From the NCBI GenBank assembly GCA_019115605.1, contig DXDG01000014.1:143150-207149 (forward strand): a stretch of DNA of 64,000 nt. Reading direction: 5' to 3'. Under the pieces are notes generated by a model, which saw only the letters and a program-made list of their open reading frames with translations, made no database searches and had not been told where the DNA came from. This DNA comes from Candidatus Alistipes faecigallinarum (lineage in GTDB: Bacteria; Bacteroidota; Bacteroidia; Bacteroidales; Rikenellaceae). Both the position numbers and the translations under genes were made by a program. Below are positions 39,148 through 48,170 of this stretch, in pieces (positions within the stretch are counted from its first letter, which is position 1; every line of letters starts with the position of its first letter).

Positions 39148-40560
39148 ATGAAGAAACTGGCCATTTTGCTGGGCGTTGCGGGCGCCCTGTTCTTCGGCTC
39201 CTGCACGGCTCCGGCCGAGCAGGGCGAGGGTTGGAAACGCGTCGACGGCGTGATTGTTTTCGATACGCCGGCCCGGGAGCCGGGGCAGCAGTCGGTGCTC
39301 GGCCTGCGGACCGCGCCGATGGATACCGTGCGTGTGGGCTTCATCGGCCTGGGCATGCGCGGCCCGGGTGCCGTGGAGCGTTTCACCTACCTGGACGGTG
39401 TTGCGATCAAGGCCCTTTGCGACCTCTATCCCGAGCGGGTGGAGAAGGCGCAGCAGATCCTCGCGGAACACGGGCTGCCGGCCGCCGCGTCGTACAGCGG
39501 CGAGGAGGGCTGGAAGGAGCTCTGCGAACGCGACGACATCGACCTGGTCTACATTGCCACGCCGTGGCTCAAGCACGTCCCGATGGCCGTCTACGCCATG
39601 GAGCACGGCAAGCATGTTGCCGTGGAGGTGCCCGCGGCCCAGTCGCTCGACGAGTGCTGGCAACTGGTGAACACCGCCGAGAAGTACCAGCGCCACTGCA
39701 TGATGCTCGAAAACTGCGTCTATGACTTCTTCGAGCTCACGACGCTCAACATGGCCCGGCACGGGCTCTTCGGCGAGATCCTCCATGTCGAGGGCTCCTA
39801 CATCCACAACCTGGACGAGTTCTGGGACTACTACCAGGGCAACTGGCGCCTGGACTTCGATCAGAAGCACCGCGGCGACGTCTACGCCACGCACGGCCTG
39901 GGCCCCGCCTGCCAGCTGCTCAACATCCACCGCGGCGACCGCATGACCTACCTCGTGTCGATGGACACCAAGTCGGTCAACGGTCTGAAGATCGCCAAGG
40001 AGCGCATGGGCGTCGATACCTTCGCCAACGGCGACCATACGCTGACGCTCATCAAGACCGAGCTGGGACGTACGATCCACCTGCAGCACAACGTCTACAC
40101 GCCGCGTCCCTACAGCCGCATGTACCAGCTGACGGGTACCGAGGGCTTTGCCAACAAGTATCCCGTCGAGGGGTATGCCTTCCGTCCCGAGCAGCTGGCC
40201 GGAAGCGGGGTTCCCGACCATGAGAACCTGAGCGAGCACACGTTCATCCCCGAGGCGGCGAAAGCGGCGCTCATGGAGCGTTACAAGGACCCCATCGTGC
40301 GCGACATCGAGCAGAAGGCCCGCGAGGTGGGCGGCCACGGCGGCATGGACTTCATCATGGACTACCGCCTGATCTACTGCCTGCGCAACGGACTGCCGCT
40401 CGACCAGGACGTTTACGACGCGGCCGAGTGGTCGTGCATCGGGTCGCTCACGGCCATGTCGCTCGAGCACAACAGCTCGCCGGTGGCCGTTCCCGACTTC
40501 ACGCGCGGCGATTGGAACAAGGTAGACGGCTACGAGCATGCCCTTCTGGAGGAGGAGTAG
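39148..40560 (+). CDS. GH109-like Gfo/Idh/MocA family lipoprotein
   Basis: A 470-residue NAD-dependent oxidoreductase-fold protein on the cell envelope. The lipobox FFGSC puts the lipid cysteine at residue 19. The Rossmann motif VGFIGLGMRGPGAVERF, the EVPAAQ segment, HGLGPACQLLNI and HGGMDFIMDYRLIYCLRNG are hallmarks of GH109. Some GH109 members remove alpha-linked N-acetylgalactosamine by an NAD-dependent mechanism; others have different targets, so specificity is open. The ATG at 39148 lies downstream of the -7 box. It converges with the three-paralog polysaccharide locus and may act on the same glycan. Confidence 0.85.
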   Translation: MKKLAILLGVAGALFFGSCTAPAEQGEGWKRVDGVIVFDTPAREPGQQSVLGLRTAPMDTVRVGFIGLGMRGPGAVERFTYLDGVAIKALCDLYPERVEKAQQILAEHGLPAAASYSGEEGWKELCERDDIDLVYIATPWLKHVPMAVYAMEHGKHVAVEVPAAQSLDECWQLVNTAEKYQRHCMMLENCVYDFFELTTLNMARHGLFGEILHVEGSYIHNLDEFWDYYQGNWRLDFDQKHRGDVYATHGLGPACQLLNIHRGDRMTYLVSMDTKSVNGLKIAKERMGVDTFANGDHTLTLIKTELGRTIHLQHNVYTPRPYSRMYQLTGTEGFANKYPVEGYAFRPEQLAGSGVPDHENLSEHTFIPEAAKAALMERYKDPIVRDIEQKAREVGGHGGMDFIMDYRLIYCLRNGLPLDQDVYDAAEWSCIGSLTAMSLEHNSSPVAVPDFTRGDWNKVDGYEHALLEEE

Positions 40561-40590
40561 ATAGCCGGAATGCCCCTTTGCGGGAGCGAA

Positions 40591-40625
40591 AAAGCGGGAC
40601 GCATCCTTGCGATGCGTCCCGCTTT
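40591..40625. terminator. Bidirectional terminator between the GH109-like gene and the PUL
   Basis: Perfect 15-bp stem AAAGCGGGACGCATC/GATGCGTCCCGCTTT with a 5-base loop; A/T-rich flanks on both sides serve both convergent transcripts. Confidence 0.9.
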
Positions 40626-40645
40626 CGTTTGCGGTCGGAAGACCG

Positions 40646-42031
40646 TTACCGACCGCTGTCTGCCGTGGCCCCCGACTCCGGAGCGTCGGCGCCGGCCTTC
40701 GCTGCAGCGGCCGCTTCGGCCTCCGCGGCGGCGATGGCACGTCCGAGAGGCCCCCACCAGTCGCGCTGGATGATGTGCACGATATCGAAGACCATCAGGC
40801 CGTCCGACTCGCGGAGGTTCATCTCCACGGCACGCTTGAACTGCGTGGTGTCGCGCTTGTAGTCCTCGACGTACATGCCCCCGTAGAAGGGGTGTCCGCC
40901 CAGCAGCCGGCGCGAGTAGCGGCAGCCGCCCTCGACGCAAAGGTGCTCGCCCGTCGAGACCTCGCTGTCGGTCTCGTTGCGGTGCAGGCCGTTGCTGCGG
41001 CGGTATTCGTCGAGCGTAACGTTCCAGTAGTAGTTGCCGTTGGTGTAGAGATCCAGCAGCTCGGCATAGCCGTAGTTCCGGTACTCGGGCGTCGCCCAGT
41101 CGAAATCCTGCGAGGGATCGTACGTCTGGCTGGCCCAGTTCACGCCCACCTCGTAGTAGGAGGGGTACCAGGCCCCGGTGTAGGCGCCGAACTTCAGCTC
41201 GGGATCGACCTTGCGCAGCTCCTCGCGCGTGCGGCGGAAGAAGTCGTAGATTACGGAGGCGCGCCACTCGATCCACTTCTTGAAGCAGGGGCCGTCGGTG
41301 CGTTTCCAGCCGCCGTTGCCGTCCTCCTCCCAGGTGTAGATATCCTCGGGGAAGCGTTCGAGTTTCTGCCCGATGTAGGCCTCGAAGGCCTTGCGCGAGA
41401 AGTCCGAGAAGTCGGACATGATGTTGTCGTAGCGGGCGCGGTCGAGGATGATGCCGTCAAGGTCGTACTTGCCGGCCACCTCTTTGAAGAGCGCAATTTC
41501 ATGCTCCTGTACCTCGGGCAGCGCCGGATTGGTGAAGAGCACCGTCTTGCCGGGGATCTCCAGCTGCGGGGTGAGACCGCGGCCCGGCAGGTAGTTGATG
41601 GCCTGCCATTCGGGATGTCCGTCGTAGATCAGGCCGCGGCGGAAGATGCCGTGTCCCTCGGCGAAGGTGTTGAACGATCCGTAGATCTCCATGCCGGCCT
41701 TGTGGGCCGCCTCGGTGAAGGTGCCGATGAAGTCGAAGTCGGGGCGTACGAAGCCCTTCCACTCCTTGAGCTGCGGGGCGAACTCGCTCGGGTAGACCAC
41801 CTCGCTCGAGGTGCCCTTGATGTCGAGCACGAGGGCCGTCATACCCGCCTCGCGGCACTTGTCCACATAGTAGCGGATCGAATCGGGATAGCTGAAGCGC
41901 TCCCAGTTGGCCGAGCAGTCGAGCCACATGAGTTTGGGTTTCACGGGCGCGGTCTCCGCGGCCGACTCCCGGCATCCGGAGCCTGCGGCCGCGGCAAGCA
42001 GCCAAAGGGCTGCAAACAGTTCTCTTTTCAT
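40646..42031 (-). CDS. GHL10-like TIM-barrel lipoprotein, paralog A
   Basis: A 461-residue lipoprotein (lipid cysteine at residue 20, GSGC). It resembles putative glycosyl-hydrolase-like family 10 barrels. Strand motifs are MWLDCSANWERF, VLDIKGTSSEVVYPS, YGSFNTFAEGHG, DGIILDRARYDNIMSDFSD, GAYTGAWYPSYYEVGVNWAS and GLMVFDIVHII. The acidic LDRxRxD cluster (about 195-202) and SDFSD are shared with paralogs B and C and are candidate active-site residues. The C-terminus ends in an alanine/glutamate-rich tail absent from B and C. It is the last gene of the locus. Substrate is unknown; a surface or periplasmic endo-acting role is inferred. Confidence 0.75.
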   Translation of the reverse strand: MKRELFAALWLLAAAAGSGCRESAAETAPVKPKLMWLDCSANWERFSYPDSIRYYVDKCREAGMTALVLDIKGTSSEVVYPSEFAPQLKEWKGFVRPDFDFIGTFTEAAHKAGMEIYGSFNTFAEGHGIFRRGLIYDGHPEWQAINYLPGRGLTPQLEIPGKTVLFTNPALPEVQEHEIALFKEVAGKYDLDGIILDRARYDNIMSDFSDFSRKAFEAYIGQKLERFPEDIYTWEEDGNGGWKRTDGPCFKKWIEWRASVIYDFFRRTREELRKVDPELKFGAYTGAWYPSYYEVGVNWASQTYDPSQDFDWATPEYRNYGYAELLDLYTNGNYYWNVTLDEYRRSNGLHRNETDSEVSTGEHLCVEGGCRYSRRLLGGHPFYGGMYVEDYKRDTTQFKRAVEMNLRESDGLMVFDIVHIIQRDWWGPLGRAIAAAEAEAAAAAKAGADAPESGATADSGR

Positions 42032-42069
42032 GCGTTTTTGGTTGTGTTCGTAGGTTTTCGGTAGGATGT

Positions 42070-43497
42070 CTATTCGGCGACGATCGACGCACGGCTCGTC
42101 TGCCCGAAGCGGTCGGTGGCCACCACCTCGATGCGGCGGGCGCCGTCGGGCAGCGGCACGCGGTAGAAGTGCTCCGCGGGGGTTGCCGAGATCCATTTGT
42201 GGTCCAGCGCCTCCTTGTTGCCGTAGAGCCTCTGGGCGTCGGGATCGAGGGCCTCGAAACGCTCCGCCTCGCCGCACTTCACGCCGTCGATGAAGAACTC
42301 GACGCGCCACGAGGGGTCGCTGGCCCAGATGTTGGCCACGGCATAGCCGGCGAACTGGGGCGTCTGCCGCCCGTCGTAGAGACGGATCTGGTAGTCGGCC
42401 GGACGTCCCGTCGAGCGGTAGTGCCAGCGGATGCTGTCGCCCTCGATCTCGAAGAGGGCGTAGCCGGCCGGCGTGCCGTCGGTGCAGAGCTCGCCCTGCC
42501 ACCAGGCGCCGCTCAACGCCGGGATGACGTGCTCGTAGAGGCGCGGGGTGATCTGCTGGTTGGAGGTCGTATGGGTGTGGCCCGAGAGGATGTGGACGTT
42601 GTAGGGTTCGAGCAGCCGGTAGAGCCCCGGATGGTTGGCCAGCGTCTCGCTGATGCCCGCATAGGAGAACTGCTCGCGGTCGCGCTTCCCGCACGAGGTG
42701 GGGATGTGCAGGCAGACGACGACCGTGCGTCCCGGCTCGACATGCTCCAGGTCGCGTTCGAGCCAGCGCAGCTGCCGTTCGTCGAGGTAGCCGATGTAGA
42801 AGTAGTCGCGGCCGATGTAGAAGTTGTCGTTGAGCATCACATAGTGGATGCGGCCGATGTCGAAGGAGTAGTAGCAGGGGCCGTAGGTGGCCTCGAACTT
42901 CGTGAAGGAGCTCTCGTGCGAACGCCCGTAGAGGGTCATGTCGTGGTTGCCCATGACGTAGCGGAAGGGGATGCCCGTGCGGGCGACGATCTCGTTGTAG
43001 GGGCCGTAGAAGGCGTGGTCCACGGCCGTGATGTCGCCGCAGCAGAGCCCCTGGACGGGGATGCCGAGGCTGCGGACCGTCCGGGCGAGGTCCTCCATCG
43101 AGGCCTCGAACTGCGGGAACTCCTTGCGGAACCAGATCTGCGGGTCGGCGATGACCGCCAGGTTGTAGCGACGGTCGTCGCCCGTGCGGCGGAACAGCGT
43201 GAAGTCGCATGCGGCATCACCGGCCGGCAGCGGGTGGTGGAAGCGCACGACACCCCCTTCGACGGGTGCGTCGTAGCCTGCGGGGACGCAGACGAAGACA
43301 TAGCGGCTGTCGGCGTCGGTCGTGAGCGTGTAGGCGCCCTTTCGGTCGGTCCGGGCGAATCCGACGCCGTCGGAGACCCAGACCCCCTCGACGCCGCGGC
43401 CGTCGCAGAGGACGCGGCCGCGGACGGTTTCGCCCTCCGAGGCCCGTGCGCCGAGCCAGCCGAGCGCAAGCAGCAGAACAAGCAGCAGTTTTTTCAT
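42070..43497 (-). CDS. Secreted calcineurin-like metallophosphatase with N- and C-terminal accessory domains
   Basis: A 475-residue protein with a signal peptide (about 1-19). An N-terminal carboxypeptidase-regulatory-like beta domain (about 23-95) is followed by the metallophosphoesterase core. The core has AVIADPQ, LCCGDITAVDH, YVMGNHDM, CLHIPTS and SGHTHTT, the full metal-binding set D-x-Q/H, GD, GNHD, H and GHTH. A C-terminal beta domain (about 320-475) completes the three-part plan seen in Bacteroidetes PUL phosphatases. It probably removes phosphate or a phosphodiester from a glycan or its lipid in the periplasm. It lies between the DUF5009 gene and paralog A. Confidence 0.85.
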   Translation of the reverse strand: MKKLLLVLLLALGWLGARASEGETVRGRVLCDGRGVEGVWVSDGVGFARTDRKGAYTLTTDADSRYVFVCVPAGYDAPVEGGVVRFHHPLPAGDAACDFTLFRRTGDDRRYNLAVIADPQIWFRKEFPQFEASMEDLARTVRSLGIPVQGLCCGDITAVDHAFYGPYNEIVARTGIPFRYVMGNHDMTLYGRSHESSFTKFEATYGPCYYSFDIGRIHYVMLNDNFYIGRDYFYIGYLDERQLRWLERDLEHVEPGRTVVVCLHIPTSCGKRDREQFSYAGISETLANHPGLYRLLEPYNVHILSGHTHTTSNQQITPRLYEHVIPALSGAWWQGELCTDGTPAGYALFEIEGDSIRWHYRSTGRPADYQIRLYDGRQTPQFAGYAVANIWASDPSWRVEFFIDGVKCGEAERFEALDPDAQRLYGNKEALDHKWISATPAEHFYRVPLPDGARRIEVVATDRFGQTSRASIVAE

Positions 43498-43519
43498 ATC
43501 GGTTTCTGTTTTTTGTGTG

Positions 43520-44920
43520 TCAGCTTCTCCAGAAGATGCGGCGGCGGGTGAAGAGCGCCGTGACGAGCGCCACGGCCGCCGTCATGATCACCCCGCGCAG
43601 GACGCCCATCCAGGGCGAGACCGCTCCGAGACGGTTCAGCAGCGGTGTGAGGTGCAGCAGCGTCAGCACGGGGGTGATCAGAAAGGCCGCGGCCGTGTAG
43701 GCGATCATCGGGTTCTGGCCGCAGCGGACGAGCACGCCGCAGCGCAGGCGGAAGCGGCGCAGGGCGATCTCCGCGGCGACGAGAAACATCGAAGCGAGCC
43801 CCGAGGTTACGAAGAAGTAGCTGTAGGTGGCCGGATCCTTCTTGATGCCGCCCTCGAAGGCTTCGAGGGCGAGGCCCATCAGGAGCCAGAGGCATCCCCA
43901 GTCGAAGAGCGTGCGGTGCAGCGGCTCCCTGAGGCCGCCCCTGCGGCTGTGGAGCAGCCATCCGCCCGCGGCGCAGAGCGCGAGATTCGCCAGCAGGTTG
44001 GCCGTCAGGTGGCGCGAGAACAGCCCCCAGAGGTTGAGGGGGATCAGCGCCGCGGCAAGCAACATCAGGACCGTCTCGCGCCCCGCGGCCGCGGGCGTCG
44101 CCTCCTCCTCGCGGCGCGACATCCAGGCGTGGATGGCGTCGCCGGCGATCGTGCCGGGGATGATGATGCAGAGGTACTTCAGAAAATCAACCTGGAAGAG
44201 CCACGGCAGCGGCGAGGCGTTCCACAGCGCCTCGTTCCACGACCCCTCGACGCGGCTTCCGAGGCGCAGGGCCACCAGGAGTGCGAGGAGGGCCAGGCGC
44301 AGCGGCAGGCGGTCGCGCGTGAAGAGCCAGACAAGGCTGCCGAAGAGGGCCATGTTGGCCAGCACGAGGATGATGATGTTGCTCCGCTCGACCGTGACGG
44401 GAGCGCCCCAGACGCAGCGGCAGGCGGCCAGCAGCGCCGCAAGCAGCACGATGCCCGCGAGGCAGACCCGGCGGTTCTGCCCCTTCGAGAGGCGTTCGAA
44501 GCGCATGAACAGCAGGCAGAAGCAGCCCCATCCCGCGAGGCGCACCAGCGCGGCGCCCCACATCGGGATGCCGGTTCCCTCGACAGCGAGGTTGGCCAGG
44601 GCGATGGCGAAGACGACGAGCAGCGCCCAGCGGCGGAGGATCGTCCCCACGACGCGTCCCGTCGATTCACGGCGTGCGTCGAGGCGTTTGCGCAGGGCGA
44701 GCGGGAAGGCCGCGCCCATCGAGAAGAGGAAGAAGGGGAAGACCAGATCGACCCAGGTGATTCCCGGTACCGTGGGGTCGAAACGGAACTCCGGGGGCGG
44801 CACCTGGGCGTGGAACATCCATGCGGGGAGCTCCGCATTCCAGAGGATCTGTCCCGAGAGGACCATGCCGATGATGGCCACGCCGCGCAGCAGGTCGATC
44901 GTGAGGGCCCGTTTTTCCAT
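43520..44920 (-). CDS. DUF5009/NagX-like membrane acyltransferase
   Basis: A 466-residue inner-membrane protein with about 10-12 membrane segments. The N-terminus RALTIDLLRGVAIIGMVLSG and the following VDLVFPFFLFSMGAAFPLAL match the family of heparan-alpha-glucosaminide N-acetyltransferase-like proteins (DUF5009, NagX). GQNPMIAYTAAAF lies near the C-terminus. NagX-type proteins are tied to amino-sugar use, but whether they acetylate or transport sugars is not settled. The ATG at 44920 was preferred to a TTG 12 codons upstream. Its presence hints at an amino-sugar-containing substrate for this locus. Confidence 0.8.
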   Translation of the reverse strand: MEKRALTIDLLRGVAIIGMVLSGQILWNAELPAWMFHAQVPPPEFRFDPTVPGITWVDLVFPFFLFSMGAAFPLALRKRLDARRESTGRVVGTILRRWALLVVFAIALANLAVEGTGIPMWGAALVRLAGWGCFCLLFMRFERLSKGQNRRVCLAGIVLLAALLAACRCVWGAPVTVERSNIIILVLANMALFGSLVWLFTRDRLPLRLALLALLVALRLGSRVEGSWNEALWNASPLPWLFQVDFLKYLCIIIPGTIAGDAIHAWMSRREEEATPAAAGRETVLMLLAAALIPLNLWGLFSRHLTANLLANLALCAAGGWLLHSRRGGLREPLHRTLFDWGCLWLLMGLALEAFEGGIKKDPATYSYFFVTSGLASMFLVAAEIALRRFRLRCGVLVRCGQNPMIAYTAAAFLITPVLTLLHLTPLLNRLGAVSPWMGVLRGVIMTAAVALVTALFTRRRIFWRS

Positions 44921-44961
44921 GTCGGTCGTCTTTTTTTCGGGGTTTCGTATTTTCAAGCACG

Positions 44962-44996
44962 CTCCCGGAACGGCCCTGTCGGGGCCGCTCCGGGAG
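44962..44996 (-). other. Strong hairpin between paralog B and the DUF5009 gene
   Basis: 15-base arms CTCCCGGAACGGCCC and GGGCCGCTCCGGGAG pair with one mismatch around a 5-base loop. On the transcript it lies 30 bases after the paralog B stop and is not followed by a T run. It may be an attenuator, processing site or mRNA stabiliser within the operon. Confidence 0.55.
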
Positions 44997-45025
44997 TATG
45001 CCCGTTTGTTTGCGGAAGCGGGGAT

Positions 45026-46417
45026 CTACTTCTCCTCGCTGATTGCCGCGTCGATGCCGGCCTTGGCGTAGGACCACTGGTCGGCCTTCTTCAGGTGGAT
45101 CATGTCGAAGAGGAAGTAGCCGTCGCAGGCGTTGATGCAGGCCGCAACGGAGTTCTTGACGGCCTGGTTCTCTTCCTCCTGCGTGAACTTGTCCTCATCG
45201 TCCCAGTTGCCGACGTCGGGGCCTCCGGCCACCATCGGGCAGTCGCCCATCGTGCGCTCCATGGCCAGGCTGCAGAAACCTTCCATCGTCCAGTCGGTCG
45301 AGCCGTAGATCCGGTTCGGGGCCGCATAGGCGCCGATGAGCATCTGGTCCATCAGGTCGGCGTAGCCGTAATTCTTGTAGTCGGCCGTCGCCCAGGCGTA
45401 TTTGGCCCCCGTGTCGTAACGCGGGCTGGCCCAGTTCACGCCGACGTCGTAGTAGTCGGCATACCATCCGCCGACGTAGACGCCGAACTTCAGGTCGGGA
45501 TTGACCTTCTTGACCGCCTCGCGCGCCTTGGCCATGAAGTCGTGGATGACCTTCACGCGGAACTCCATCCACTTCTTCATGTAGGGGGGCTGCGTCGCGG
45601 GAAGTCCCGACTTGTGGCCGGCCGGAAGGATGTCGGCGGGGAAGTTCACGACCGTGGCGCCGATGTACTTCTCGAATTCGCGGCGGGTGTAGTCCGAGAA
45701 GTCGCTCGTGAAGCCGTCGAAACGGCCGCGGTCGAGGAAGATGCCCTCCAGACCGTCATAGGCCGCGAGCTCCTCGAGCATCGAGCAGAGGTACTCCTGC
45801 ACCTCGGGAAGCACCGGGTTGAAGAACTTGGCGCTGTAGTCCGGGGCGTCGAGGATGCTCGTGATGCCTCCGGCGAGGTTGAGCTGCGTGGCCCACTTGG
45901 CCTTCTCCGCATCGCGGAAGACCACGCCCTCGTTGCCGATCGAGGTGGCGTTGCCGCCCGGGAAGGTGTTGAAGGCCGCATGGATGCGAAGACCGAGTTT
46001 GCGGCCCTCGTCGATGAAGGCCTGCAGGTAGTCCCACGTTGCCGTGCGCTCCACCTTCGAGTAGCCCTGCGGTAGCCAGGCGCCCAGCCACTGCACCGGG
46101 TCGCCGACCTTCGAGCGGAAGAGCACGTCGCCCGTCGTGGGGCGCACATCGACGACGATGTCCGTAAAGCCGGCCTCCTTGGCCTTGGCCAGGTCGCGCG
46201 CGATGTTTTCCTTGCTGTTGGCGAAGTCGGGGAAGTTGGCGGCGGCATCGACCCAGATGAAGCGGGGTTTTTCACTTGCCGGGACGGGTTCCGGTTCGGG
46301 TTCCGGATCGTCCCACTCCCACTCGGGGGTTTTGGATTCCGAGCTGCAGGAGGCAGCTCCCAGATTGAGTGTCAGCGCTGCTGCGGCCAGCGCCAGCCAT
46401 TTGATCTTTGTTTTCAT
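45026..46417 (-). CDS. GHL10-like TIM-barrel lipoprotein, paralog B
   Basis: A 463-residue lipoprotein (lipid cysteine at residue 24, AASC). A short spacer of alternating D/E-P residues (about 32-46) follows, as in surface-exposed lipoproteins. The barrel shares its strands with A and C: FIWVDAAANFPDF, VVDVRPTTGDVLF, HAAFNTFPGGN, EGIFLDRGRFDGFTSDFSDY, GVYVGGWYADYYDVGVNWAS and GYFLFDMIHL. The acidic DRGRFD and SDFSD are kept. It is the gene right after the SusCD-DUF5018 set, where the surface endo-enzyme is often encoded. Substrate unknown. Confidence 0.75.
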   Translation of the reverse strand: MKTKIKWLALAAAALTLNLGAASCSSESKTPEWEWDDPEPEPEPVPASEKPRFIWVDAAANFPDFANSKENIARDLAKAKEAGFTDIVVDVRPTTGDVLFRSKVGDPVQWLGAWLPQGYSKVERTATWDYLQAFIDEGRKLGLRIHAAFNTFPGGNATSIGNEGVVFRDAEKAKWATQLNLAGGITSILDAPDYSAKFFNPVLPEVQEYLCSMLEELAAYDGLEGIFLDRGRFDGFTSDFSDYTRREFEKYIGATVVNFPADILPAGHKSGLPATQPPYMKKWMEFRVKVIHDFMAKAREAVKKVNPDLKFGVYVGGWYADYYDVGVNWASPRYDTGAKYAWATADYKNYGYADLMDQMLIGAYAAPNRIYGSTDWTMEGFCSLAMERTMGDCPMVAGGPDVGNWDDEDKFTQEEENQAVKNSVAACINACDGYFLFDMIHLKKADQWSYAKAGIDAAISEEK

Positions 46418-46444
46418 GTCGCGGTTTTCTGAATTGTTTTAGGA

Positions 46445-46472
46445 CCGGTATCCCCGGTCAGGAGGATACCGG
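46445..46472 (-). other. Hairpin between the DUF5018-like gene and paralog B
   Basis: Perfect 9-bp arms CCGGTATCC and GGATACCGG with a 10-base loop lie 12 bases after the lipoprotein stop on the transcript. No T run follows directly. It could reduce read-through into the enzyme genes or protect the upstream mRNA. Confidence 0.5.
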
Positions 46473-46484
46473 CAAGGGGGGAGT

Positions 46485-48149
46485 TTACTTGTCGATGCAG
46501 TCGAACTCCCAGGCAACCAGTGCATTGGTGTTGCCGTCCGTGTAGTACAGGTTCATCTTGTACCCGTCGGCCGAAGCGACCATCAGCACGTCGCTGGCGG
46601 CATTCACCACACCGGCCGTCGGGGCGTACTGCTCCGAAGTGAAGACCCTCGAGGGCGAATCGTCGCACTTGCCCGTCATCTGGTCGGGCGTCGTCAGATC
46701 GTACATGTAGGCCATGAACTCGCCGTAGGTGAAGTGGGCTCCCGTATAGATCGCTACATAGGTGGCGTTGTTGAAGTTGCATACGTCCACGCAGTTGTAG
46801 TTCGAGTTGGCGCCCCACGTTGAGGTGGCGATCGTGTGGGTTACGGCACCCGAGGCTCCGTCGATGCGGTAGAGCGAGTTGGACGAGTAGTAGGTCATGA
46901 AGTAGGCGCCTGCGGGATCGGTCGAGGCGGCCTCCACGTCGGCGTGTCCGTTGCCGTTCCAGCCGCCTGTGGTACCCGTTACGCTGACCATCGCGGGCGT
47001 CGAGGGAACGCCTCCGGTTACGGTCCAGCGCAGGAACTTGCAGACGGCGCCGTTCCAGGTGTAGATCACCGCCGTGATGACGGCATCGCCCTTCACGTCG
47101 CCCTGAACGGAGATGTGCTTGCCCATCGAGGCGCCCGTGGCGTTCGTGTAGGAGAGCAGCTCCACAGGCGTGGCATCTGCCGAGGCGGCCGTGTAGATGC
47201 GGAAGGTGGCTCCCGGGTCGGCTGTCGTGGCGTAGAGGATGTTGCCGGCGTCGTCCGACGTCATGCCGCCGTTGGCCGCAACGCCCTTCATGTCGTGCTT
47301 GCCGAGGTAATCGCCCGTCGCGCGGTTGAAGAGGTGCTTGTCGGCGCCCGTCGAGAGGATCAGGCGGTTGCCCGAGGCGGCCAGCGAGTAGTTCAGGCCG
47401 CTGGCATTGACGATGCCCAGCTTGTCGAGCGAGATGTTCTTCCAGATCTCCTTCTCGCTGCCCGAGCGCCAGCCGTACTTGATCTTCGGCGGAATCTGCT
47501 TGCTGACCGTATAGACGCGCTTGGTCTGGCCGTCGTGGGCCGTTACGGTGAACTTCACACCCTCACCCTCGTAGTTGTGCACCTGCGTGGGGTCGGGCGA
47601 GATCGTGGCGTGCGGCGAGAGGCTCACTTGGGCCGTTACCGACGAGAGGTCGTCGGCCGAGATCAGCGCGATGGTGTTGTTGTCGTTGTCCACGACACCC
47701 TGGATCGCCGGCTCGTCGGTCGCGAAGGAGATGATCTCGCACTTGTCCGACTTCTTGATGTTGCCCGTGATGCAGAATTTCGACTTCGTGCCGTCGGCGC
47801 GCGTGAGGGTGAACCAGTGCTCCTGCGTCAGGTCGAGCGTTCCGAGCATCGGCGTGATGAAGCAGTTGTCGTCGAGGTTGGCCGTAACGCGCATCTCGGT
47901 GATCGAGGTGGTGTTCGTGGAGTTCTCGGGATAGTAGTAGGGGATGTCGATGACGATGCGCTCCTGACCTTCGGTGGGCGTCGCCGTGAACTTCGCCATC
48001 GGGTCGTTCTTGTACTCCCCGGTAGCGAACTGTGCCGATACGCTGTTCAGCCCCTGGCCTATGCCCGAGGGTGTCAGCTCGTCCGGCTCATGGCAGCCGC
48101 CCAGGCCGAGCAGCGCCGCCATTGCGAACCATTTGATGCTATTTTTCAT
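46485..48149 (-). CDS. DUF5018-like surface lipoprotein in SusE position
   Basis: A 554-residue lipoprotein (lipid cysteine at residue 19, GGC). The N-terminal half contains repeated immunoglobulin-like segments with a domain resembling DUF5018 (about 35-225, including KRVYTVSKQIPP). The C-terminal half (about 240-554) is a beta-rich, propeller-like region with repeated LILSTG, ILYATT and GAYFMTYY strands. It directly follows susD, the place of surface glycan-binding proteins, so it likely helps capture the substrate. No catalytic motif is seen. Confidence 0.72.
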   Translation of the reverse strand: MKNSIKWFAMAALLGLGGCHEPDELTPSGIGQGLNSVSAQFATGEYKNDPMAKFTATPTEGQERIVIDIPYYYPENSTNTTSITEMRVTANLDDNCFITPMLGTLDLTQEHWFTLTRADGTKSKFCITGNIKKSDKCEIISFATDEPAIQGVVDNDNNTIALISADDLSSVTAQVSLSPHATISPDPTQVHNYEGEGVKFTVTAHDGQTKRVYTVSKQIPPKIKYGWRSGSEKEIWKNISLDKLGIVNASGLNYSLAASGNRLILSTGADKHLFNRATGDYLGKHDMKGVAANGGMTSDDAGNILYATTADPGATFRIYTAASADATPVELLSYTNATGASMGKHISVQGDVKGDAVITAVIYTWNGAVCKFLRWTVTGGVPSTPAMVSVTGTTGGWNGNGHADVEAASTDPAGAYFMTYYSSNSLYRIDGASGAVTHTIATSTWGANSNYNCVDVCNFNNATYVAIYTGAHFTYGEFMAYMYDLTTPDQMTGKCDDSPSRVFTSEQYAPTAGVVNAASDVLMVASADGYKMNLYYTDGNTNALVAWEFDCIDK

Positions 48150-48170
48150 GTTGTCGGTTTCTTTTAACGG

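Noticed and set aside
35165..39151. Open frame of over 1300 codons on the plus strand across glsB, folC and lnt
   Set aside because: It crosses three real genes and a bidirectional terminator and has no recognisable domain.
39148..40560. Plain cytoplasmic sugar dehydrogenase call for the Gfo/Idh/MocA gene
   Set aside because: A clear lipobox and the GH109-type HGGMDFIMDYRL segment favour an envelope GH109-like protein, though the exact substrate stays open.
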